A stretch of 64,000 nt of DNA, from positions 310,001 through 374,000 of the forward strand of contig NZ_FOIB01000009.1 in NCBI RefSeq assembly GCF_900111765.1, written 5' to 3'. The notes under the pieces are model-generated. The model was not told where the DNA came from. It saw nothing but the letters and a program-made list of their open reading frames with translations, and ran no database searches. The DNA is from Myxococcus fulvus. GTDB taxonomy: Bacteria > Myxococcota > Myxococcia > Myxococcales > Myxococcaceae. Positions within the stretch are counted from its first letter, which is position 1. Each line of letters opens with the position of its first letter. Of this stretch, positions 8,770-16,182 are shown one piece after another. The position numbers and the translations under genes are program-made.

Positions 8770-9582
8770 CTACGACTCGGGGCGCTCCAGCACCGAGTAG
8801 ATCCACCCCTCCCCTGAACGCACCACGGAGGCGGGAGCGCCACTGAACCCGGAGGCCCAGGCCGACGCGGCCGACAGCGCGGCGAGGAGCGCATCGAGCG
8901 CGTCGCCATCCGCATCGGACACCAGGGTGAGCTGGTCGCTGGTGGAGATGACCAGCCCCGTGGACTCACGGACACGTCGGAGGATGTCGCGCCGGCGCTC
9001 GTCGAAGTCTCGCCCCTTGTACGTCTTCGGCAAGCCCAGCCAGCGGACGACCTCGGCGGGGAGCACCTCCACCGCCGCCGGCCCGGGGTGCGTGCTCCAC
9101 GGAGGAACGGCCCCGTGCCAGCCCTCGAGCGCACGCAGGCCCCAGTACGTCTGTCTGAACATGCGCAGGTTCGTGGGCGCGAACGGCGCCGAGCACCTCA
9201 CGTCCGTGACGCGCTTCTTCTCCGGCCCCACCGCGTCCCGGAACGCTTCAGCCGAGGCATGGGCATCTCTCACCGCCGAGCCCAGCCGCGCGGGCCCCGT
9301 CACGGGCAGCCCCAGGCGCTGGAGCTGGCTCGCCTCCAGGCTGAAGCAGAAGTCGAGCCCGGCCACCTCGGCGCCCTGGGACGACAACCAGGGCCCCAGC
9401 CCCTCCGCCACCGCGAGCGCGCCTCCGGAGGAGAACGGACGCAGGAGCGACACGAGCCGCCCGCGTCCCGCCTCGAACTCCACGGTGGCGGCCCAGACCT
9501 TCCGGTGGGCGTGGACCGCGCCACTCCAGTCCACTCCCACCGCGCGCCCCTGCCGCGGGAGCCACATGCGGCGCGACGTCAC
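8770..9582 (-). CDS. DUF429-family protein
   Basis: A 270-residue soluble protein. An N-terminal VGVDWSGA motif is typical of DUF429 proteins with an RNase-H-like fold, and acidic residues recur (GLDFCFSLEA, DADGDALDAL near the C-terminus) that could bind metal in such a fold. The GTG start at 9582 is preceded by GGGAG at good spacing; an internal ATG five codons later is possible. It is convergent with the kinase gene, 15 bases apart. The molecular function of the family is not established. Confidence 0.72.
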   Translation of the reverse strand: MTSRRMWLPRQGRAVGVDWSGAVHAHRKVWAATVEFEAGRGRLVSLLRPFSSGGALAVAEGLGPWLSSQGAEVAGLDFCFSLEASQLQRLGLPVTGPARLGSAVRDAHASAEAFRDAVGPEKKRVTDVRCSAPFAPTNLRMFRQTYWGLRALEGWHGAVPPWSTHPGPAAVEVLPAEVVRWLGLPKTYKGRDFDERRRDILRRVRESTGLVISTSDQLTLVSDADGDALDALLAALSAASAWASGFSGAPASVVRSGEGWIYSVLERPES

Positions 9583-9618
9583 GATCCGAAGCTCCCGAGC
9601 ACGCTCACCCCAAGGGCC

Positions 9619-10029
9619 TCAGAAGTAGAGCCACCGCGCGCCCGTGGGCGAGCTCGAGGACGCCGAGCACAACAGCGCATCCGCGAAGCCACCGCCACTG
9701 CAGCACGCCATCTGCGTCCCAATCTGACTGCGGAAACAGGACTGGTTCGCGTACTGACTGCACGCGGGCAGACCCGAGCAGGCGGACGCGGAGCACGCGG
9801 TGAACACGCCATCACACGTGACGCCCTGCCCGTCCGTGCCCGAGCACGTCGTCCCCGAACACGACACGGACGTGGAGCCCGGACACGACACGGTGCAGAC
9901 GGCGAACTGGGAATGCGTCGCGCCCTCGTCGGCCGGCGCCGGGACGAGCGGCTCCATGACCTCCGCGCCACCACAGCCCACGAGGACCGAACCGAACCAC
10001 AAGGCCAACATGACTCCAGACGGCTTCAT
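9619..10029 (-). CDS. Small Cys-rich lipoprotein
   Basis: 136 residues. The signal sequence ends in LVGC, so the protein is predicted to be lipidated at Cys19. The mature region has about a dozen Cys spread over 90 residues in short Ser/Thr/Gly-rich spacers (CPGSTSVSCSGTTCSGTDGQG), which suggests several disulfides and exposure at the cell surface or in the periplasm. No known domain is recognised. It lies downstream of the TetR gene on the same strand with a 98-base gap. A myxobacterial surface lipoprotein of unknown role is the safest description. Confidence 0.65.
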   Translation of the reverse strand: MKPSGVMLALWFGSVLVGCGGAEVMEPLVPAPADEGATHSQFAVCTVSCPGSTSVSCSGTTCSGTDGQGVTCDGVFTACSASACSGLPACSQYANQSCFRSQIGTQMACCSGGGFADALLCSASSSSPTGARWLYF

Positions 10030-10127
10030 GCGCGTACCCCCGGATGGATGGACAACCCATCCACTCTAGGTGGGCTCGCCCGGAGTTTTCGCTGCGCGTC
10101 GCGGCAGGGAGTGCCCGAACCGACAGG

Positions 10128-10721
10128 TCACGTCGACGGCTCCCGAGCTCCCACCTTCAACCCGCGGAGCACCAGCTCGAGCATCTCCGAGAGCGCCGCG
10201 CGCTGACGGGCGCCCTCCACCGAGGTGAGGAGCATGCCCGTGATGCCGTGGAGCCCGGCCAACAACCCCATCGCGACGCTCCGGGGCTCACGCACGGCGA
10301 AGGCCCCCTGCGCCTTCCCCTCGACGATGATGGACTCCAGCAGCGCGAGCTCCCGCGCCCGGTCCTCCCGGAGGAACGGTTCGGCGACGGGGATGAACTC
10401 CAGCATCATGGTTTCAGGGAGCGAGAGCGTCCGCGTGACGCGCGTGAGCTGCGCCTCGCGCACCTCGATGAACGTGCGCAGCTTCGCCTCTGGAGTCGCC
10501 GCCCTGCGCACCGCGGCCTCCAGGTGGACGAGCACCGCGCCCCGGTTCCGGTCGATGACGGCGCCGAGCAGGGCCTCCTTGCTCTCGAAGTGGAGGTAGA
10601 CGGTCCCCTTGCCGATGCCCGCGCGCTTCGCGATGTCCTCGATGGAGGTCTTCTTGAAGCCGAGCCGGGAGAAGCTGTCCGTGGCGGCGTCGAGAATCGC
10701 GGTGCGGTGCTCGGAGCTCAT
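10128..10721 (-). CDS. TetR-family transcriptional regulator
   Basis: About 197 residues from the ATG at 10721 (an ATG nine codons upstream is also possible). The N-terminal HTH is textbook TetR: AILDAATDSFSRLGF, then SIEDIAKRAGIGKGTVY and FESKEALL. The remaining 140 residues are an all-helical ligand domain. TetR repressors usually control an adjacent gene; here the candidates are the lipoprotein gene downstream or an unlinked transporter, and nothing in the sequence decides. No operator palindrome was identified upstream. Confidence 0.9.
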   Translation of the reverse strand: MSSEHRTAILDAATDSFSRLGFKKTSIEDIAKRAGIGKGTVYLHFESKEALLGAVIDRNRGAVLVHLEAAVRRAATPEAKLRTFIEVREAQLTRVTRTLSLPETMMLEFIPVAEPFLREDRARELALLESIIVEGKAQGAFAVREPRSVAMGLLAGLHGITGMLLTSVEGARQRAALSEMLELVLRGLKVGAREPST

Positions 10722-10822
10722 GCCCCGAGGGTAGACCGGAGGACCCATCCCCCCAAGCGATACGAAGGTCCCCGCGCCACTCGCACGGCCGGCCGCCCGG
10801 AGACGACCGGCGAGCGAGGGCC

Positions 10823-11302
10823 TCAGCGCTGGCTGTAGCGGTCGCAGGTGGCCAGGTACTCGTCGCTCGACATGTCGAGCGCGGCCACGCGGTACTGCTT
10901 GCCCTTGGGCTTCTTCAGCGTGGTCTTGATGACCACGAACTTCCCGATGGGGATGCCCATGTAGGACTGGTCGAGGTAGGTGTTCTCCTCGATGTGCTCC
11001 CAGGCGATGTGCACGCCATCCGCGAAGTGGATGCCGTCATGGCCGATGGTGAGCCCGGGCTGGTCCAGCCTGCCCATGGGCTTGATGCAATTGACCAGCA
11101 TCACCAGACAGCCGAACAGGATGAGCCCGGCGATGGCGAGCACGGCGGCGCCCTTGTCACGCGCGGCGAACGCGAGGTAGCCGAAGAACGCCGTGGCCAC
11201 CACCCAGATGACGGTGCCGACGATGAGCTTCGTGCGCGAGTAGTAGAAATGCTGCGGCTGGTTCGACTTCGCCTTCGACTGAGCGGATCGGTAGAGTTCC
11301 AT
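10823..11302 (-). CDS. Membrane protein with two helices and a small C-terminal domain, unknown function
   Basis: 159 residues. After a short basic N-terminus there are two adjacent hydrophobic helices (about 28-50 and 54-72), then a cytoplasmic-type domain with an IHFADGVHIAWEHIEE segment. The neighbouring gene at 11339-12040 has the same layout and a matching segment (LIFKKQLIAWEDIES), so the two look like members of one PH-like membrane family. They are separated by 36 bases and probably co-transcribed, with this gene second. No function can be assigned. Confidence 0.65.
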   Translation of the reverse strand: MELYRSAQSKAKSNQPQHFYYSRTKLIVGTVIWVVATAFFGYLAFAARDKGAAVLAIAGLILFGCLVMLVNCIKPMGRLDQPGLTIGHDGIHFADGVHIAWEHIEENTYLDQSYMGIPIGKFVVIKTTLKKPKGKQYRVAALDMSSDEYLATCDRYSQR

Positions 11303-11338
11303 GATGTGCTGCCTGACTGTGGGGTGAGGAAGAGAAGC

Positions 11339-12040
11339 TCAGCCGGCGAGCCGGTCTGAGAGGTAGGAGAACAGGACGGGCGCGTTGACGAGCTTCTCCT
11401 CGTCGATCTTGCGCAGCCGGCCGTTCGCGAGGATGTGCAGCTCCCGCGTGGAGACACCCTGCTCGAAGTCGTCCTGCAGCCGCAGTGACTCGATGTCCTC
11501 CCAGGCGATGAGCTGCTTCTTGAAGATCAGCCCGTCGGCGCAGACCGACACCGGGCCGAAGCGCACCTGCTCACCGCGAGCCACCTGACGACGGATGGCG
11601 GGCAGGAGCATGGAGATGACCTGCTGGGTGACCACGGCCTCCAGCTCGTCCGAGTCACTCCACAGGTGCAGCCGCAGCCGGTACTTGCTGCCACGGTGCG
11701 CGAGGATGAGGCACTCGTTGTTGTGCTCGCGCACGATGCTCGTCATGTCGCGCCACAGGACGGACGTCTTGCCCACGTGGATGCCTCGGGCGTCCAGCTC
11801 CAGCGAGCTCGGGGAGAGCAGCCAGACGAACAGGTCGCCCGCGCGCCAGAGAATCAGATAGAGCCCGCAGGGGATGCCGAGCAGCGCGAAGACGAAGCCC
11901 GTCTGACTGCGCACCATCCCCTTCACCATGTCCGCGGGCAGCAGATGGATGCCCGAGGGCGTGAGCACCATCGCGAGCGCGAAGTAGATGAGGACGAGTC
12001 CCCCCGCCAGCCAGTACAGGCGGTGCGTGGGGAAGACCAA
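11339..12040 (-). CDS. Membrane protein with tandem PH-like domains, unknown function
   Basis: 233 residues with an apparent TTG start. Hydrophobic helices lie at about 8-26 and 47-66. The rest has two beta-rich repeats: one around ELDARGIHVGKTSVLWRDM and one around VCADGLIFKKQLIAWEDIES. This pattern of strand, Gly-Ile, then W-x-D/E-I is common to bacterial PH-like membrane domains. It is the first gene of a likely pair with 10823-11302. The gene lies upstream of, and divergent from, the sigma-54 region at 12375. Start codon uncertain. Confidence 0.6.
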   Translation of the reverse strand: MVFPTHRLYWLAGGLVLIYFALAMVLTPSGIHLLPADMVKGMVRSQTGFVFALLGIPCGLYLILWRAGDLFVWLLSPSSLELDARGIHVGKTSVLWRDMTSIVREHNNECLILAHRGSKYRLRLHLWSDSDELEAVVTQQVISMLLPAIRRQVARGEQVRFGPVSVCADGLIFKKQLIAWEDIESLRLQDDFEQGVSTRELHILANGRLRKIDEEKLVNAPVLFSYLSDRLAG

Positions 12041-12232
12041 TGAGTGTGAGTACTTCAGGGGACGACTCCCAGCGGGCCGGCCGGGGCACGAGCCTCAGCG
12101 AACGTTCGGTCACCTATAAAGGAGTGCGGGCGATTTTTCGACTCTGAAACACTCGCCACCTCACGCTGGAGCCACGCTTTCCGCGCCAGTCCTGTTGAAC
12201 GCGTGAGGAGCCCCAGCGCGACTCCGCCCGCC

Positions 12233-12249
12233 GTCTCACACGGTGAGAC
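12233..12249. promoter_or_regulatory. Inverted repeat, candidate enhancer site in the 403-base intergenic region 12041-12443
   Basis: GTCTCAC and GTGAGAC form a perfect 7-base inverted repeat around ACG. A second, looser pair (TCACCC and GGGTGA) follows directly at 12250-12274, and GGACATG occurs twice near 12293-12311. The site is about 125-140 bases upstream of the sigma-54-type element at 12375, a usual distance for an activator binding site. The activator encoded at 13263 is the obvious candidate to bind it. No gene is seen in the rest of 12041-12443. Confidence 0.4.
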
Positions 12250-12374
12250 TCACCCACCGCGAATGTGCGGGTGACTCCAGGGGGCTCTGTCCAGGACATG
12301 CCGTGGACATGTCGCGGACACACGCCGCCAAGGTCCGCGTGTCGTCGTGTCCTCGCGGGAACGCGCCCACTGCG

Positions 12375-12390
12375 TGGCACATGTCCTGCT
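12375..12390 (+). promoter_or_regulatory. Sigma-54-type promoter element
   Basis: TGGCACATGTCCTGCT matches the sigma-54 consensus TGGCAC-N5-TTGCW at ten of eleven defined positions, with GG and GC separated by exactly 10 bases. It lies 54 bases upstream of the ATG at 12444, and a GGAGAGAG ribosome site lies between them. The best match of the three elements found in 12375-15761. Confidence 0.6.
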
Positions 12391-12443
12391 CTCGACAGGC
12401 TCGGCGTGAGCGACACGCCGGTCCCCAAATCCTGGAGAGAGCA

Positions 12444-13172
12444 ATGGCTTCCTATCAATGGAACGACGGCCGCATCCTGACGTTGAACCCCGGCGACACC
12501 GCGAAATGCCAGGGTGAGCTCAATCAGCAGCAGCTCTACGCGCTCTTCTTCTACAACAGCGCGCAGAACGACACGGGGGCCACGCTCAACGTGGTGTGGA
12601 GCAACAGCCAGCCCCCGGTGCAGGTGCATGTCCCGGGGACCGCGGGGAGGCTGGGTCTGGCGTCGCTGCTCTTCGTGTCTGGCAATGACACGAACAGCGT
12701 CTCGCTGTCGATGGGCCAGAACCAGCCGGGCGCCCAGGTGCAGTGCTTCATTGGCAGCGTCAAGATGCCCACCAACACCGCGGGCATCAACAACACGCCA
12801 CTGGAGGCGGATGGGCAGCTGCACCCGTTCAATGCCTTCACGCGGTACTTCGCCGTGCCCCAGTCCCACTGGTACCAGGGACAGCTGCAGAGCAACGTCA
12901 ACCAGTTCATCTCCGTCCAGTTCACGCAGCAATCGGCGCTCGTCAACGTCGTGAACTGCCTGGTGGACCCCTCGCCCACCCTGTTCTACGCGGGCCCCAC
13001 CGCGCCCTCGCAGGTCAAGGTGAACCCCGTCCAGAGCCAGACGCTGCAGTGGAACTTCCAGGGCAACGGCGGCCAGACGGTGTGGATCAACGCCGACAGC
13101 ATCCAGAACTCGCAGTCGGCCTCCATCTCGCTGCTGTCCCTCGCCTCGCTCTACGCGGCGCACCAGCCTTAG
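12444..13172 (+). CDS. Unrecognised beta-rich protein under a sigma-54-type promoter
   Basis: 242 residues, no signal peptide, no membrane helix. The start is the ATG after GGAGAGAG; longer open frames upstream are not needed. The protein is very rich in Gln, Asn, Ser and Val with alternating polar/hydrophobic stretches, as in beta-sandwich or lectin-like folds. It contains a central PFNAFTRYFAVPQSHWYQG and a Ser-rich C-terminus. Codon use is like its neighbours. The following gene, 90 bases on, encodes a sigma-54 activator. Possibly a developmental or extracellular structural protein, but I do not recognise the family and assign no function. Confidence 0.75.
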   Translation: MASYQWNDGRILTLNPGDTAKCQGELNQQQLYALFFYNSAQNDTGATLNVVWSNSQPPVQVHVPGTAGRLGLASLLFVSGNDTNSVSLSMGQNQPGAQVQCFIGSVKMPTNTAGINNTPLEADGQLHPFNAFTRYFAVPQSHWYQGQLQSNVNQFISVQFTQQSALVNVVNCLVDPSPTLFYAGPTAPSQVKVNPVQSQTLQWNFQGNGGQTVWINADSIQNSQSASISLLSLASLYAAHQP

Positions 13173-13262
13173 CATCCGCCGACGTGCCTCGCGGGGGTGG
13201 GCCCTGGCATGACACGCCTCGCTCCGCTCCCGCGCCTGGGAAGCCGGCTACAATGACATCCC

Positions 13263-14873
13263 GTGTCCCGGCCCCCTCCCGTCTCCCCTCCATCGCCCCA
13301 GGTGTTGGCCGACGTCTCCACGGCCGCGGAGCCTCCACGCCGCGCGTCCGAGGCCGCCTCCCACCCGGTGGCGGTGCTGACGCTCGTCGCCCACCCACAC
13401 CTGGCCCGCGTGGGTGAGCGGCTCGTGCTCGAGGACCTGCTCGCGGGTCAGGAGTGGGTCCTCTCGCGCAATGCCCCGGACTTCACGCCCGCCTCCAGCG
13501 CCTTCGGCGCGCCGCTGGGGGATCCGTTCCTGAGCCGCAAGCCCTTCCTCCGGTTCAACCGGACGGACGCGGGGATTCGCGTGAGCGTGGGGCCCGAAGG
13601 GAAGTGCACGTCGGACGGCCTGCCGCTGGGGGACGCTCGGGAGTGGAGCCTGGAGGAGGTCAGGGCGGGCATCCCCCTGGAGCTGGCCGGGCGGCTCGCC
13701 CTGCTGCTGCACCTGTCCGACCCCAAGTCCACCTCCGCGCGCTCGTTGCCAGGCATGGTGGGCGAGAGCGTGGGATTGCGCAGGGTGCGCAAGGACATCG
13801 AGCGTGTCGCGGACCTGGACTTGAGTGTCCTCATCCGAGGCGAGACGGGCACCGGAAAGGAATTGGTCGCGCAGGCGCTCCATCAGCAGAGCCCGCGCGC
13901 GAAGAAGCCCTTCCTGAGCATCAACCTGGGCGCCATCCCCAAGGAGCTCGCGGCAGCCGAGTTGTTCGGCGCGGCGAAGGGTGCCTTCACCGGAGCGCAT
14001 CAGGCCCGCGACGGTTTCTTCCGCGCGGCACAGGGTGGCACCCTCTTCCTGGATGAAATCGGAGAGGCTTCCGCCGAAATCCAGGTCATGCTCCTGAGAG
14101 TCCTGGAGACAGGCGAGCTGTTCCCCGTGGGCGCCAGCACGCCGGTCCGCGCGGATGTGAGGCTGGTGGCCGCCACGGACGCGGACCTGGACACCCACAT
14201 CCGCGATGGCCGCTTCAAGGCCCCGCTGCTCCACCGGCTCGCGGGCTATGAAATCCAGTTGCCGCCGCTGCGCGAGCGCCGTGAGGACATCGCCCCGTTG
14301 TTCCTCCACTTCGCCCGTGAGGCCTTGGAGTCCATCGGGGAGTCGCATCGACTGACACCGGGCGACCCCTACCAGGAGCCCTGGCTGCCGCCTGCGCTCG
14401 CCATCCGGTTGCTGCGCCATTCCTGGCCTGGGAACATCCGCCAGCTGCGCAACGTGGCCCGGCAGCTCGTCGTCGGCAGTCGGGGACAACCCCGGCTGGA
14501 GCTCGGACCGCGGCTCGCACAGGAGCTGGAGCCCCCCCTGCCCCGCGCGCGCCCTCCTGCCCCCGAGTCGCCCGACGCCGAGCCCGTGGCGCGACGCAAG
14601 TCCACCGACGTGACGGAGCCGGAGCTGCTTGAGGCCCTGCGCGCGCAAGACTGGGACGTCAAGCGCGCCGCGGACCACCTGGGCATCCCCCGCTCGTCCA
14701 TCTACAACCTCATCGAGCGCAGTCCTGTCATCCGGCTCGCCGGAGACTTGAGCGTGGAGGAACTCACCCGCTGCTTCCATGAGTGCCAGGGCGACCTGGA
14801 CGCCATGGTCCGCCGCCTGGAAGTGTCCCGCCGCGCGCTCAGCCGTCGCATCAAGGAACTGGGGCTCGGCTGA
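13263..14873 (+). CDS. Sigma-54-dependent transcriptional activator with FHA-like N-terminus and two C-terminal HTH units
   Basis: 536 residues, GTG start (exact start uncertain). Residues 40-150 look like a degenerate FHA domain (WVLSRNAP, PFLSRKPFLRFN), the phosphothreonine-binding sensor common in myxobacterial activators. The AAA+ domain (about 160-400) has Walker A GETGTGKE, the sigma-54 contact loop GAFTGA, Walker B LFLDEIGE and the arginine-finger region. The C-terminus carries a Fis-type HTH (DVKRAADHLGIPRSSIYNL) and then a second similar unit (LDAMVRRLEVSRRALSRRI). One HTH is normal. It sits between two sigma-54-type elements (12375 and 14884) and probably controls both flanking transcription units. 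Confidence 0.92.
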   Translation: MSRPPPVSPPSPQVLADVSTAAEPPRRASEAASHPVAVLTLVAHPHLARVGERLVLEDLLAGQEWVLSRNAPDFTPASSAFGAPLGDPFLSRKPFLRFNRTDAGIRVSVGPEGKCTSDGLPLGDAREWSLEEVRAGIPLELAGRLALLLHLSDPKSTSARSLPGMVGESVGLRRVRKDIERVADLDLSVLIRGETGTGKELVAQALHQQSPRAKKPFLSINLGAIPKELAAAELFGAAKGAFTGAHQARDGFFRAAQGGTLFLDEIGEASAEIQVMLLRVLETGELFPVGASTPVRADVRLVAATDADLDTHIRDGRFKAPLLHRLAGYEIQLPPLRERREDIAPLFLHFAREALESIGESHRLTPGDPYQEPWLPPALAIRLLRHSWPGNIRQLRNVARQLVVGSRGQPRLELGPRLAQELEPPLPRARPPAPESPDAEPVARRKSTDVTEPELLEALRAQDWDVKRAADHLGIPRSSIYNLIERSPVIRLAGDLSVEELTRCFHECQGDLDAMVRRLEVSRRALSRRIKELGLG

Positions 14874-14883
14874 CCCGACGACG

Positions 14884-14899
14884 GGGCCCGTGGATTGCA
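14884..14899 (+). promoter_or_regulatory. Sigma-54-type promoter element upstream of the first small paralogue
   Basis: GG at 14885-14886 and GC at 14897-14898 are 10 bases apart, and the -12 box reads TTGCA. The -24 box (GGGCCC) is weaker than consensus. The GC is 36 bases before the ATG at 14934, with GGAGG between. The same arrangement recurs at 15746, with nearly identical bases. Confidence 0.5.
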
Positions 14900-14933
14900 A
14901 TCACATCGAGCCTCTCTCGAAGTGGAGGTTCGA

Positions 14934-15296
14934 ATGAGCACCGCCCCCCTCGGCGACATTCCCCAGCGTTCCACCAACAACGAAGACACCCTCGAAGCCG
15001 TGCCGGATGGCTGGTGCTTCAATGGCAGACCCTTCAGCTGTGGTGCGACCATCGACATCGGACCTGGCGACACGATCGATCTCGAGGCCGCCCCTTCGCT
15101 CCTGCACCCCGCCTTCTATCTCGACGGCAGGCTTGTCCAAGGGGCCATCAGGCCGTCCAGCGGTCATCACTCCATCGAATGCAGGTACACGGAGAACGGA
15201 GGCGAGACCGCCGGAGACATCACGGGGACGCTCAATGTCGGGACCGGCACGGAGGACTCCCGCCAGCCATCGCACTCGGAATGGAGCCAGGCATGA
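14934..15296 (+). CDS. Small tandem paralogue 1 with GTLNVGTGTED motif
   Basis: 120 residues, starting after GTGGAGG at the ATG of 14934. No signal peptide. It has an early DGWCFNG segment and a late GDITGTLNVGTGTED, both shared with the two genes that follow. Between them the chain is beta-like (IDIGPGDTIDLEA, PAFYLDGRLVQG). A short polar tail ends the protein. The stop overlaps the next start as ATGA. No known family is recognised. Linkage to a sigma-54 element and to the activator upstream suggests regulated, possibly developmental, expression. Confidence 0.75.
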   Translation: MSTAPLGDIPQRSTNNEDTLEAVPDGWCFNGRPFSCGATIDIGPGDTIDLEAAPSLLHPAFYLDGRLVQGAIRPSSGHHSIECRYTENGGETAGDITGTLNVGTGTEDSRQPSHSEWSQA

Positions 15297-15799
15297 GCAA
15301 CAAACCCCCACCGCCGGACCAGGAGTTCATCATCACGGCCACGCGCAAAGGATGGCGCCTCAACGGTGCGGGCTGCGAGGAATCCATCACGATCGCGATG
15401 GACGCTAGACAGAGGGTCAGGTTCGAGATCGAACCCGAGCCCAAGCCCGCCCCGAGCACACGCCCCGACTACATCTTGATTGGACGCGCCAGATCGCGTT
15501 CGCGCTTCCGAGTCCCCGTCGTCTTGAACACCTTCCTTCCCGAAGCCCTGCCCGCTGGGAAGTACCACCTCGTCTATCTCTTCCGGGAGGGGCCTTTGGG
15601 GGGAGAGTTGAGCGGAACGCTGAACGTCGGAACAGGCGCGGAGGAGGACGACGGGCTCCTGAATCAACCCCCAGACAGAGGCCACCACGAGCGCGCAACA
15701 ATAAGGGCAAGCACCAAGCCTCTTGAGCTGGCAGGTGTCGAAGAAGGGCCCAGGGATTGCAAATCCTGGGCATCTCTCTCGCAGCGGAGGAATGCATGA
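15293..15799 (+). CDS. Small tandem paralogue 2, with a C-terminal extension
   Basis: 168 residues from the ATG at 15293 (ATG at 15281 is in frame too). It shares KGWRLNG near the start and GELSGTLNVGTGAE at residues 104-117 with its neighbours. Unlike them it continues for about 50 residues after the motif. That extension runs through the sequence that forms the sigma-54-type element of the third gene, and a TGA in another frame occurs just after the motif, so the long tail may be secondary. ATGA overlaps at both ends couple it to the flanking genes. Confidence 0.7.
   Translation: MSNKPPPPDQEFIITATRKGWRLNGAGCEESITIAMDARQRVRFEIEPEPKPAPSTRPDYILIGRARSRSRFRVPVVLNTFLPEALPAGKYHLVYLFREGPLGGELSGTLNVGTGAEEDDGLLNQPPDRGHHERATIRASTKPLELAGVEEGPRDCKSWASLSQRRNA
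15746..15761 (+). promoter_or_regulatory. Sigma-54-type promoter element upstream of the third small paralogue
   Basis: GG at 15747-15748 and GC at 15759-15760 lie 10 bases apart, with TTGCA at -12. The element lies inside the 3' part of the second paralogue. The GC is 36 bases before the ATG at 15796, the same distance as in the element at 14884, and the bases between (CTCTCTCG, then GGAGG/GGAGGA) also match. The promoter seems to have been duplicated with the gene. Confidence 0.5.
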
Positions 15800-16182
15800 G
15801 CATCTCACCCCATCAGGGACAAGACTCGACGCATGATGAACTCGACGTCATCAAGGCCACACGGTGCGGATGGACCCTCAACGGGCACCTGGTCAAGGAC
15901 AACATCATCAACGTCCCAGCGGGCATCACCAACGTGCTCCTGTTCGAGACCGCTCCCGACCTCGTGGACCCTTCCATCCATCTGCGGACGACGGGCGCTC
16001 CGCCGCGTCTGCCCATCGACCTTTTCGTCCCGACGGACGTGCCCATCCACGACTTCCTGCCCGCGGGGCAATACATCCTCATCTGCCGGTTTCGTGACAT
16101 CCTGGCTGGCGACATCAACGGGACGTTGAACGTCGGAACAGGGACCGAGGATCCCCGCGGCGACGCCAACGTCAGCGTGTAA
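15796..16182 (+). CDS. Small tandem paralogue 3 with GTLNVGTGTED motif
   Basis: 128 residues from the ATG of an ATGA overlap, preceded by GCGGAGGA. CGWTLNG near residue 24 and GDINGTLNVGTGTED near residue 107 match paralogues 1 and 2, and the region between is again beta-like, with FLPAGQYILICRF resembling the equivalent LPAGKYHLVYLF in paralogue 2. No signal peptide, no membrane segment. The 3' end overlaps the convergent kinase gene by 11 bases. Unknown family; paralogy with its two neighbours is clear. Confidence 0.75.
   Translation: MSISPHQGQDSTHDELDVIKATRCGWTLNGHLVKDNIINVPAGITNVLLFETAPDLVDPSIHLRTTGAPPRLPIDLFVPTDVPIHDFLPAGQYILICRFRDILAGDINGTLNVGTGTEDPRGDANVSV

Noticed and set aside
13172-13262. 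Sigma-54 box for the activator itself (TGGCATGACACG)
   Set aside because: The -24-like bases have no GC at the required distance; spacing is wrong.
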